This document shows, one piece after another, positions 1 through 5,598 of a stretch of DNA of 7,549 nt. The notes below the pieces were generated by a model that saw only the letters and a list, made by a program, of their open reading frames with translations, was not told the DNA's origin and did no database searches. The stretch is from an uncultured Clostridia bacterium (GTDB lineage Bacteria; Bacillota; Clostridia; Oscillospirales; Acutalibacteraceae), in the NCBI GenBank assembly GCA_905236975.1, contig CAJOQU010000048.1, forward strand, positions 1 to 7,549, given 5' to 3'. The first letter of the stretch is position 1. Every line of letters begins with the position of its first letter. The translations under genes and the position numbers were made by a program.

Positions 1-317
1 GCGCGGTTATTGAAAAGGTCGCGGCGGAGCAATCGGCCGTCATCGCCACAGGCGGCGGCGCGGTGCTGAATCACCGCAACATGGCGATGTTAAAAGAAAA
101 CGGCACGGTGCTGTTTTTGGATCGCCCGGTCGAGCAGCTTGTCACCACCGACGACCGCCCCCTTTCCTCCAACAAAGAGCTGCTGTACCGTCGGTTTGAA
201 GAACGTTATGCGCTTTACTGTGCCGAGGCCGATTTGCGTATCGATGCCTCGCACGATCTTCCTACCAATATCAACGAGGTGTTGAACCGTGAAAATTCTT
301 GTAATCAATGGGCCTAA
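1..317 (+). CDS. aroK: Shikimate kinase, C-terminal part (5' end outside window)
   Basis: Phosphorylates shikimate at the 3-OH with ATP in the cytoplasm, fifth step of the chorismate pathway. The reading frame enters at base 3 and gives 104 residues before TAA at 315-317. Visible residue 13 onward reads VIATGGGAVL, the conserved glycine-rich shikimate-binding motif of the family. After it come a hydrophobic strand ending VLFLDRP, the LID arginine in DDRPL (visible residue 52), and the ERYALY segment whose arginine (residue 68) matches the second conserved C-terminal arginine. Family members are about 165-175 residues, so roughly 60-65 N-terminal residues, including the P-loop, lie upstream. 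The 3' end overlaps aroQ by 29 nt in another frame. I infer a normal gene cut by the window edge. A fusion partner upstream cannot be excluded. Confidence 0.93.
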   Translation, partial: AVIEKVAAEQSAVIATGGGAVLNHRNMAMLKENGTVLFLDRPVEQLVTTDDRPLSSNKELLYRRFEERYALYCAEADLRIDASHDLPTNINEVLNRENSCNQWA

Positions 318-720
318 TCTGAATATGCTGGGCATTCGCGAACCGGGTATCTATGGGAATCAAAGCTACGCGGCATTGTGTGAAAGCATTCGGTCCTATG
401 CCGCGCAAAACGACTTGGAGGTTGAACTGTATCAATCCAACCATGAGGGCGATCTGGTCGATCAAATCCAAGCCGCTTACGGCGTATTTGACGGGATCGT
501 GATCAATCCCGGCGCATATACGCACACCAGTATCGCATTGTTGGACGCGGTGAAGGCCGTGGGTCTCCCTACGGTGGAGGTGCATATTTCCGACGTGTCA
601 GCAAGGGAGGATTTCCGCCGGGTCAGCTATATCCGGCAGGCCTGCGTCAAGACCATTTGCGGTCACGGCTTTGCCGGGTATACCGAGGCATTGGCTTTTT
701 TAAAGGAACAGAAAACATGA
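289..720 (+). CDS. aroQ: Type II 3-dehydroquinate dehydratase
   Basis: Converts 3-dehydroquinate to 3-dehydroshikimate (step 3 of the chorismate pathway). The protein has 143 residues, a normal size for this dodecameric family. Visible motifs are GPNLNMLG (8-15), catalytic Tyr22 in the mobile loop with Arg17, QSNHEG (49-54), INPGAYTHTS (72-81), and VEVHIS (96-101) with the catalytic His99. Known Mycobacterium tuberculosis active-site residues (Asn12, Arg19, Tyr24, Asn75, His81, Glu99, His101, Arg108, Arg112) all find counterparts at an offset of two (Asn10, Arg17, Tyr22, Asn73, His79, Glu97, His99, Arg106, Arg110), so the site is intact. The start is GTG, preceded by GAGGTG at 276-281 inside the end of aroK. 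The stop TGA overlaps the aroA start codon. Type I (aroD) is unrelated in sequence and excluded. Confidence 0.97.
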   Translation: MKILVINGPNLNMLGIREPGIYGNQSYAALCESIRSYAAQNDLEVELYQSNHEGDLVDQIQAAYGVFDGIVINPGAYTHTSIALLDAVKAVGLPTVEVHISDVSAREDFRRVSYIRQACVKTICGHGFAGYTEALAFLKEQKT

Positions 721-1928
721 TTGTGAAAATAGAAAAAGGAACGGCGGCGGGACGGGTCAAGGCGCCGCCCTCAAAAAGCATGGCGCATCGTTATTTGATC
801 TGCGGCGCGCTTTCAGGCGGCAGCGTCATCAAAGGGGTGGCCATGTCGGAGGATATTAAAGCCACACTCGGCTGTTTGCAGGCGCTTGGCGCGGAGGTTC
901 AGGTAAGCGGCGACACGGTGACGCTTGGCGGATGGACGCCGGACACGCCTCTTCGCTCCCAACCCCTTTTTTGTAACGAGAGCGGCAGCACCCTGCGGTT
1001 TATGATTCCGCTTTGCTTATTGACCGACAAAAAAATCATTCTTAAGGGCTCCGAGCGCCTGATGCAGCGGTCGCTTTCCGTGTACCAGGAGCTTTGCGCT
1101 TCGCAGGGCATCGCTTTTGCGCAGGAGAAGGACCGCGTGGCGGTCAAAGGCAGGCTGTCACCCGGCCATTTCGCCGTGCGGGGGGATATTTCCAGCCAGT
1201 TTATCAGCGGATTGCTGTTTGCCCTGCCAAACCTGCCGCAGGACAGTTATATCACCGTTACCGGCACGCCGGAAAGCGCTTCCTACCTTGGTATGACGGT
1301 TAAAGCGTTGGCGGATTTCGGCGTACGGGTAGCTCGTACCGATGAGCACACCTTTTTTATCAAGGGTGGGCAAACCTTTAAAAAACGGGAACTGACCGTC
1401 GAGGGGGATTACTCCAACGCCGCGTTTTTTGAGGCGTTTAACACGGTGGGCGGCAATGTGTCGGTATCCGGCCTGAAAAAAGACAGTTTGCAGGGCGATG
1501 CGGTTTATCGTGAACATTTGGCTGCCATCAAGCACGGAACGCCGCAGATCGATCTTTCCGATTGCCCCGATTTAGGCCCGGTCTTGATGGCGGCGGCCGC
1601 CGCCAACCACGGCGCGGTCTTTGTGGGGACCCGGCGTTTAAAAATCAAAGAAAGTGACCGCGGCGCCGCCATGGCGGCTGAACTTGCCAAATTCGGCAGT
1701 ACGGTCACGGTAGAGGAAAATCGCATTACGGTGGCGGGCGGAACCGTTCAAAAACCGGCGGTACCGCTTGACGGGCATAACGATCACCGCATTGTCATGT
1801 CGCTGGCGGTGCTTTGCACCTTGACCGGCGGTGAAATTTACGGCGCACAGGCCGTTGCCAAAAGCTTTCCCGACTTTTTTGGTCGGTTATCTTCACTTGG
1901 CATCAAAACAGAGGTTGTGAAAATATGA
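717..1928 (+). CDS. aroA: EPSP synthase (3-phosphoshikimate 1-carboxyvinyltransferase)
   Basis: Joins shikimate-3-phosphate and phosphoenolpyruvate to give EPSP. I chose ATG 717 (403 residues) over an upstream GTG at 657: it has AAAGGAA at 702-708 eight nt before it and forms an ATGA overlap with the aroQ stop, and the protein then begins at the usual family N-terminus. Key residues by motif, with E. coli equivalents: Lys20, Ser21 and Arg25 in PPSKSMAHR (Lys22, Ser23, Arg27); Arg94 (Arg100); Arg114 (Arg124); Ser160 and Gln161 in DISSQF (Ser170, Gln171); Tyr190 (Tyr200); Asp285 (Asp313); Glu312 and Arg315 in KESDR (Glu341, Arg344); Arg358 in NDHR (Arg386); Lys382 (Lys411). The catalytic set looks complete. 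The PEP-site segment reads NESGSTLRF (87-95) instead of the E. coli GNAGTAMRP, which puts this in a divergent EPSPS group. Confidence 0.96.
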   Translation: MIVKIEKGTAAGRVKAPPSKSMAHRYLICGALSGGSVIKGVAMSEDIKATLGCLQALGAEVQVSGDTVTLGGWTPDTPLRSQPLFCNESGSTLRFMIPLCLLTDKKIILKGSERLMQRSLSVYQELCASQGIAFAQEKDRVAVKGRLSPGHFAVRGDISSQFISGLLFALPNLPQDSYITVTGTPESASYLGMTVKALADFGVRVARTDEHTFFIKGGQTFKKRELTVEGDYSNAAFFEAFNTVGGNVSVSGLKKDSLQGDAVYREHLAAIKHGTPQIDLSDCPDLGPVLMAAAAANHGAVFVGTRRLKIKESDRGAAMAAELAKFGSTVTVEENRITVAGGTVQKPAVPLDGHNDHRIVMSLAVLCTLTGGEIYGAQAVAKSFPDFFGRLSSLGIKTEVVKI

Positions 1929-2785
1929 AATTAGATCATTTGCAAAATATTTTGATTGTAGGTTTGGGATTGTTGGGCGGCAGTTACGCCATGGCGCTGA
2001 AAAAACAGGGCTACCGGGTAAACGGCATTGCCCGCCGGCAGGAAACGGTGGATTACGCGTTGGCGCACGGCATGATCGACCGCGGCACGACGGAAATTGA
2101 CCCCGAACTAATCGGCCAAGCGGATTTGGTGGTCTTTGCGCTTTATCCCCATATTTTCATCGATTGGATCAAGCAGAATCAACAGTATTTCAAAAGCGGC
2201 GCGATCTTAACCGATGTGACCGGCGTGAAGGGCGGTGTGGTAGATGTCATCCAGTCTCTTTTACGGGAGGATGTGGAGTTCATCGCCGCACACCCCATGG
2301 CCGGGCGGGAGACCTGCGGCATTGAAAACAGCTCGGATGAAATCTTCAAGGGCGCCAACTATATTGTAGTGCCGACCGAAAAAAATACGCCGGACGCCAT
2401 TGAGCTTTGCCGGGATTTAGGCGAAAAACTGGGCTTTTGCCGGGTGGCGGAGCTTTCGGTGGACATGCACGACCGCATGATCGCCTTTTTATCGCAGTTG
2501 ACCCATTGCATCGCCGTTACGCTAATGTGCTGCAACAATACCCCCGATCTGGAGTATTACACCGGCGACTCCTTCCGGGATCTGACCCGCATTGCCCGTA
2601 TCAATGACGAAATGTGGAGCGAGCTGTTTTTGGATAACCGCCACGCCCTTCTGCCCGAAATGGATCGTTTTCGCCGGGAATTTGACCGGTTGTACGATTT
2701 GATTCAGTCGGGTGACCGCGAGGGCATTCGCAAGATGATGCGCTGTTCGACCGAACGCAGACAGCGTTTTGACAAGAAGGAGTGA
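1925..2785 (+). CDS. tyrA: Prephenate dehydrogenase
   Basis: Oxidatively decarboxylates prephenate to 4-hydroxyphenylpyruvate, the committed step to tyrosine. 286 residues: an N-terminal Rossmann domain with GLGLLGGS (13-20), DVTGVKG (97-103), HPMAGRE with His123 (123-129), then the helical dimerisation domain with SQLTH (190-194), FRDLTRIA (217-224) and NDEMW (227-231). His123, His194, Arg222 and Trp231 match His147, His217, Arg250 and Trp259 of the Aquifex aeolicus enzyme. It ends soon after the dimerisation domain, so it carries no ACT domain (Bacillus TyrA, about 370 residues, has one) and no chorismate mutase domain. The start ATG 1925 overlaps the aroA stop (ATGA), with GAGGT at 1911-1915. 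Arogenate dehydrogenase activity cannot be excluded from sequence. The cofactor-loop oddity is described under findings. Confidence 0.95.
   Translation: MKLDHLQNILIVGLGLLGGSYAMALKKQGYRVNGIARRQETVDYALAHGMIDRGTTEIDPELIGQADLVVFALYPHIFIDWIKQNQQYFKSGAILTDVTGVKGGVVDVIQSLLREDVEFIAAHPMAGRETCGIENSSDEIFKGANYIVVPTEKNTPDAIELCRDLGEKLGFCRVAELSVDMHDRMIAFLSQLTHCIAVTLMCCNNTPDLEYYTGDSFRDLTRIARINDEMWSELFLDNRHALLPEMDRFRREFDRLYDLIQSGDREGIRKMMRCSTERRQRFDKKE
2777..2782 (+). promoter_or_regulatory. Ribosome binding site that sets the aroF start
   Basis: AAGGAG lies eight nt before ATG 2791. A possible in-frame GTG at 2782 begins on the last base of this motif, so it cannot be the start. The site overlaps the end of tyrA, whose TGA is at 2783-2785. 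Confidence 0.85.
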
Positions 2786-2790
2786 CTGCC

Positions 2791-3822
2791 ATGAACCTGA
2801 CCTTTACGCGAAAACTGCCCATTCCGCAACAAATCAAACGGCATTACCCCATTACCGAGGCCATGGAAAAGGTGAAAGAGGAGCGGGAGCAAGAGCTGAA
2901 AGCCATCTTTACGGGGCAGTCCGATAAATTTGTGCTGATTATCGGCCCCTGCTCGGCCGATAGCCGCGAGCCGGTGCTGGAATATATTTCACGCTTGCGC
3001 CGGGTGCAGGAGGAAGTGAAGGATAAAATCCTGATCGTGCCGCGCATTTACACCAATAAGCCCCGCACCACGGGCGACGGCTACAAGGGCATGCTGCACC
3101 AGCCTGACCCGAACGGCACACCCGACATGTTGGAGGGAATTTTGGCCATTCGTGATCTGCACCGAACGGCGTTGGAGCAATACGGGTTCACCTGTGCCGA
3201 CGAAATGCTGTATCCTGATAATTACCGGTATTTGTCGGATTTACTGGCCTATGTGGCAGTAGGTGCGCGTTCGGTCGAAAATCAACAGCACCGCTTGACC
3301 GCAAGCGGTTTGGATGTGCCGGTCGGCATGAAAAATCCCACCGGCGGCGATCTTTCCATTATGATGAATTCCATCACCGCCGCCCAGCATGCGCATACCT
3401 TTATTTACCGTGGGTGGGAGGTCACCAGCACCGGCAACCCTTACGCGCATGCCATTTTACGGGGATACATCGATTTTACCGGCAAGTGCGTTTCCAATTA
3501 CCACTATGAAAATTTGTTGGAATTATACGGATTGTACGCGGCGACGGATTTAAAGAATCCCGCCGTGATTGTGGATACCAACCACGCCAACTCGGGCAAA
3601 CGGTATTTGGAGCAGGTGCGTATTGCCAAGGACGTGGTATACAGCTGCAATCATAACCGCGATATCCGCGGCATGGTCAAGGGTCTGATGATTGAAAGCT
3701 ATTTGGAGGACGGCGCGCAAAAGGTAGGCGAGCAGGTCTTCGGCAAATCCATTACCGACCCCTGCCTTGGCTGGGAAAAATCCCAAAAGCTGATTTATAA
3801 GATCGCGGACACGTTAAAATAA
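2791..3822 (+). CDS. aroF: Class I-alpha DAHP synthase (3-deoxy-7-phosphoheptulonate synthase)
   Basis: Condenses phosphoenolpyruvate and erythrose 4-phosphate to DAHP, the entry step of the aromatic pathway. 343 residues, close to the E. coli AroF/G/H length of about 350. Motifs in order: IIGPCSADS (50-58), RIYTNKPRTT (85-94), GARSVENQQHR (158-168), VGMKNPTGGD (178-187), AILRG (221-225), DTNHANSGK (262-270), MIESYLEDG (300-308) and SITDPCLGW (320-328). The four metal ligands known from E. coli AroG (Cys61, His268, Glu302, Asp326) correspond to Cys54, His265, Glu302 and Asp323. The substrate residues Arg92, Lys97, Lys186 and Arg234 correspond to Arg85, Lys90, Lys181 and Arg224. An enteric-style N-terminal extension is present; there is no fused chorismate mutase. 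It sits 5 nt after tyrA as the last gene of the operon. Whether it responds to Phe, Tyr or Trp cannot be read from the sequence, so the aroF symbol reflects only its pairing with tyrA. Confidence 0.94.
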   Translation: MNLTFTRKLPIPQQIKRHYPITEAMEKVKEEREQELKAIFTGQSDKFVLIIGPCSADSREPVLEYISRLRRVQEEVKDKILIVPRIYTNKPRTTGDGYKGMLHQPDPNGTPDMLEGILAIRDLHRTALEQYGFTCADEMLYPDNYRYLSDLLAYVAVGARSVENQQHRLTASGLDVPVGMKNPTGGDLSIMMNSITAAQHAHTFIYRGWEVTSTGNPYAHAILRGYIDFTGKCVSNYHYENLLELYGLYAATDLKNPAVIVDTNHANSGKRYLEQVRIAKDVVYSCNHNRDIRGMVKGLMIESYLEDGAQKVGEQVFGKSITDPCLGWEKSQKLIYKIADTLK

Positions 3823-3827
3823 ACCGG

Positions 3828-3854
3828 CGTGCAGATCGCTTGCACGGAGCAAGC
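3828..3854 (+). other. Two overlapping, mutually exclusive small hairpins
   Basis: CGTGCA (3828-3833) pairs with TGCACG (3841-3846) around a 7-nt loop. GCTTGC (3838-3843) pairs with GCAAGC (3849-3854) around a 5-nt loop. The two 6-bp stems share bases 3841-3843 and cannot form in full together. They lie just after the aroF stop and 27 nt before the terminator stem. They may only stabilise the mRNA end, and function is unknown. Confidence 0.4.
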
Positions 3855-3872
3855 CTTCAAAATCAAGTCGGT

Positions 3873-3928
3873 AAGAAAAAGACCCCCAAGCCTCGGCTTT
3901 TTGCTGAGACTTGGGGGTCATTTTCTTT
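3873..3928. terminator. Strong bidirectional intrinsic terminator after the aro operon
   Basis: A 10-bp outer stem GACCCCCAAG (3881-3890) / CTTGGGGGTC (3910-3919) continues, after one C-A mismatch, into a 6-bp inner stem CTCGGC (3892-3897) / GCTGAG (3903-3908) with one G-U pair and a TTTTT loop. The tract TTTTCTTT (3921-3928) follows on the + strand. The A-rich tract at 3873-3880 gives TTTTTCTT on the other strand, so it should stop transcription both ways. It separates the aromatic operon from spoIIIA. Confidence 0.93.
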
Positions 3929-3984
3929 GGGCGTGTAATCCCGGATCGGGGCGATTTTGATTTTTTGGGGAATACGGTTCTACC

Positions 3985-4013
3985 GGGGACAACCCTGACA
4001 TAGTATGTACTGT
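3985..4013 (+). promoter_or_regulatory. Candidate sigma-E-type promoter region of the spoIIIA operon
   Basis: The spoIIIA operon is transcribed by mother-cell sigma E in known spore formers. CATAGTAT at 3999-4006 resembles the sigma-E -10 element (consensus about CATACANT). I see no convincing -35 at the usual distance; a GAATA at 3970-3974 is too far upstream. GGACAA at 3987-3992 resembles the core of SpoIIID sites, but a 6-base match is weak. If the -10 is right, the transcript would start near 4012-4013, leaving a leader of only about 15 nt. This is an inference from position and partial consensus. Confidence 0.32.
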
Positions 4014-4024
4014 AAGAGGTGATC
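4014..4024 (+). promoter_or_regulatory. Strong Shine-Dalgarno that fixes the spoIIIAA TTG start
   Basis: GAGGTGATC at 4016-4024 is fully complementary to the GAUCACCUC near the 3' end of Firmicute 16S rRNA. The only other nearby in-frame start, GTG 4019, lies inside this pairing region, so TTG 4028, eight nt after the GAGG core, is the better start. Confidence 0.8.
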
Positions 4025-4027
4025 GGC

Positions 4028-4957
4028 TTGGACAACAAGGAACGTTTTGACAGTGCGCTTTATGGCGTGGGATTGCGCATTCGCGCGGTTTTGGAAAAAA
4101 TCTCGCCGACCGTCAAGGCGAATATTCAGGAAATTCGTCTGCGCAGCGGCCTGCCGGTCACGTTGACCGTGGCGGGGGAGACGGCGTTTGTATTCAAAAA
4201 CGGACAAATTTCGTTTTGCATTGCCAAAGACCTGCTCTATGCACAGCGTGATGACCTGAATGAAAGCTTTAAATTGCTTTGCCGTTCTTCGGTTTATGCC
4301 CATGCGGAAGAACTGAAAAACGGATATCTGATTATGAAATACGGGCACCGCGCCGGGATCTGCGGCACCTTCAGCGGCAGTCTGCATGACATTTCCTCTA
4401 TCAATATCCGTATTGCGCGGGAGGTTTTCGGTGCAGCCAATGAGATCGTGCGGCGGTATCGGGGCGGCGGGCTACTGATCGCTGGGCCGCCCGGCAGCGG
4501 AAAAACCACCCTATTAAGGGATTTTATACGCCAATTGGCAAGCGGCGAATGCGGCAGAATCTACCGTGTGGCGGTGGTTGACAGCCGTGGTGAGCTTTCA
4601 GGCAGCTTTGAGGGCGCGGCAACCAATGATCTTGGCTTCGCAACCGATATTTTGCTGACGGCGGACAAGGCGTCCGGCATGGAAATGGCGGTGCGAACCA
4701 TGTTCCCCGATATTGTGGCGTTTGATGAAATCGGCACGGCCGAAGAATTGCAAAAGGTCAGTGAGAGCTTTTGCGCGGGCGTACGGGTGATCACCACCGC
4801 CCATGTGGGCTGCCGGGAGGAACTGCTGCGGCGGGGGGTTACGGCCGGGTTGATCCAAAGCGGCGCTATCGGGCAGATCGCCCTGTTGCCTCCGCAGGGC
4901 GGCGGGCAAATGACCTTATTTGACACAAAGGAGCTTGTGTGTGGATCGGCTGTTTAA
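4028..4957 (+). CDS. spoIIIAA: Stage III sporulation protein AA, ATPase of the SpoIIIA-SpoIIQ channel
   Basis: Mother-cell ATPase related to secretion-type ATPases (types II, III and IV). It is thought to power or assemble the channel linking mother cell and forespore after engulfment, and ATP binding is needed for late sigma-G activity in Bacillus. 309 residues from TTG 4028, matching the usual size of about 310. The N-terminal domain carries the family-typical EIRLRSGLPV (35-44) and GYLIMKYGHRAGICG (99-113). Walker A is GPPGSGKT (153-160), followed by VVDSRGEL (183-190) and the Walker B strand IVAFDE (229-234) ending in Asp233 and Glu234. No membrane segment is seen, so it is presumably cytoplasmic and bound to the membrane through AB. 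First gene of its operon, 205 nt after aroF. Its end overlaps spoIIIAB by 17 nt. Confidence 0.95.
   Translation: MDNKERFDSALYGVGLRIRAVLEKISPTVKANIQEIRLRSGLPVTLTVAGETAFVFKNGQISFCIAKDLLYAQRDDLNESFKLLCRSSVYAHAEELKNGYLIMKYGHRAGICGTFSGSLHDISSINIRIAREVFGAANEIVRRYRGGGLLIAGPPGSGKTTLLRDFIRQLASGECGRIYRVAVVDSRGELSGSFEGAATNDLGFATDILLTADKASGMEMAVRTMFPDIVAFDEIGTAEELQKVSESFCAGVRVITTAHVGCREELLRRGVTAGLIQSGAIGQIALLPPQGGGQMTLFDTKELVCGSAV
4927..4933 (+). promoter_or_regulatory. Ribosome binding site that sets the spoIIIAB start
   Basis: AAAGGAG lies within the 3' end of spoIIIAA, seven nt before GTG 4941. The in-frame TTGs at 4920 (upstream of the site) and 4935 (one nt after it) are badly placed, so GTG 4941 is preferred. 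Confidence 0.75.
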
Positions 4958-5393
4958 ACTGCTTGGCTTGTTGATGGTCTTTTCCTCCTCTTCGGCCTGT
5001 GGGGCGGTGGCGGCCTTTCGACTGAAGACGCGTGTTCGAAAGCTGCAAAGGCTTTATCATTCCCTGTCTGACCTGCGTGAGCGTATCCGTTTGAATGAGG
5101 GAGAGATCGACCGCTTGTTAAAGGTGAGCTTTGGCGACGCCGTTGTGTTTGGCGAAAAAGGTTGTCGGGTCGAGGAGGCTTTTTTGGAGCAGGAGGAAAT
5201 CGTATTGATCAACGCTTTTTTGCGTGACGCCGGTATGTCCGACGCCAAGGCGGAGTGTGACCGCATCGGTCTGTACATGGATCAGCTTGCCGTCTGCTGT
5301 GAATCGGCCGGCCAAAAAGCCCGTGAGCTCGGCAGGCTTTACGGAGCTTTGGGGGTGCTGATCGGTTTGTTTCTTTGTATTTTCTTGTTGTAG
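4941..5393 (+). CDS. spoIIIAB: Stage III sporulation protein AB (GspF-like)
   Basis: Inner-membrane component of the SpoIIIA channel, resembling the cytoplasmic domain of type II secretion GspF and expected to dock the AA ATPase. 150 residues from GTG 4941 (Bacillus SpoIIIAB is about 170). The layout fits the family: an N-terminal hydrophobic segment (about 7-26), a long charged helical middle including LRERIRLNEGEIDRLL near residues 42-60, and a C-terminal membrane anchor GALGVLIGLFLCIFLL ending at the last residue. Identification rests on this layout, on LRERI..NEGEI and on position between AA and AC. The start lies 17 nt inside spoIIIAA, and the TAG stop overlaps the spoIIIAC ribosome binding site, so translation is probably coupled on both sides. 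Confidence 0.88.
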   Translation: MDRLFKLLGLLMVFSSSSACGAVAAFRLKTRVRKLQRLYHSLSDLRERIRLNEGEIDRLLKVSFGDAVVFGEKGCRVEEAFLEQEEIVLINAFLRDAGMSDAKAECDRIGLYMDQLAVCCESAGQKARELGRLYGALGVLIGLFLCIFLL

Positions 5394-5397
5394 GTGA
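5392..5397 (+). promoter_or_regulatory. Ribosome binding site that sets the spoIIIAC start
   Basis: AGGTGA overlaps the spoIIIAB stop TAG (5391-5393) and lies 5 nt before ATG 5403. The alternative GTG 5394 is inside this motif and is therefore unlikely. Confidence 0.75.
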
Positions 5398-5402
5398 AAG
5401 AC

Positions 5403-5597
5403 ATGGATGTGGATTTTATTTTCAAAATAGCGGCCGTGGGCATTATTGTGACGGTTTTGAATCAATTGTTGGTGCGCTCCGGTCGCGAGGAGCAAGCCAT
5501 GCTGACCACGCTTGCGGGGCTGGTGGTCGTGCTGTTGATGGTCGTGGATGCCATTGCCAATTTGTTTACCACCGTGAAAGATCTGTTTGGATTGTAA
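5403..5597 (+). CDS. spoIIIAC: Stage III sporulation protein AC
   Basis: Small integral membrane protein of the SpoIIIA-SpoIIQ complex. 64 residues (Bacillus about 68). Two membrane segments, about 5-23 and 36-56, flank the short polar loop RSGREEQAML (25-34), whose GREEQA core is characteristic of the family. Its precise biochemical role is not known; with AD it is presumed to form part of the mother-cell membrane base. It starts 9 nt after the spoIIIAB stop, and TAA lies one nt before the spoIIIAD ATG. Confidence 0.92.
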   Translation: MDVDFIFKIAAVGIIVTVLNQLLVRSGREEQAMLTTLAGLVVVLLMVVDAIANLFTTVKDLFGL

Positions 5598-5598
5598 G

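Noticed and set aside
657..716. 20-residue N-terminal extension of EPSP synthase from GTG 657
   Set aside because: It overlaps aroQ, has no ribosome binding site at that position, and does not look like EPSP synthase sequence. ATG 717 is well supported.
1589..1604. Perfect 16-bp palindrome GGCGGCGGCCGCCGCC
   Set aside because: It encodes the alanine run after Asp285 in EPSP synthase (residues 292-296), so GC-rich Ala codons explain it.
1665..1678. 14-bp palindrome GCCGCCATGGCGGC
   Set aside because: It encodes alanines around Met319 of EPSP synthase in a conserved region, with no sign of a separate role.
3939..3966. Possible second terminator: short stem CCCG/CGGG followed by a T-rich stretch
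   Set aside because: The stem is only 4-5 bp with a 3-nt loop and the T-rich stretch starts several bases later. This is too weak next to the strong terminator at 3873-3928.
3814..4038. 74-codon - strand open frame across the intergenic gap
   Set aside because: It runs through the terminator hairpin, and its content is explained by the terminator and the spoIIIAA leader. I see no credible ribosome binding site or domain.
3980..4387. 135-codon - strand open frame opposite the 5' end of spoIIIAA
   Set aside because: Shadow of spoIIIAA, with no recognisable motif, and it would overlap the promoter region.
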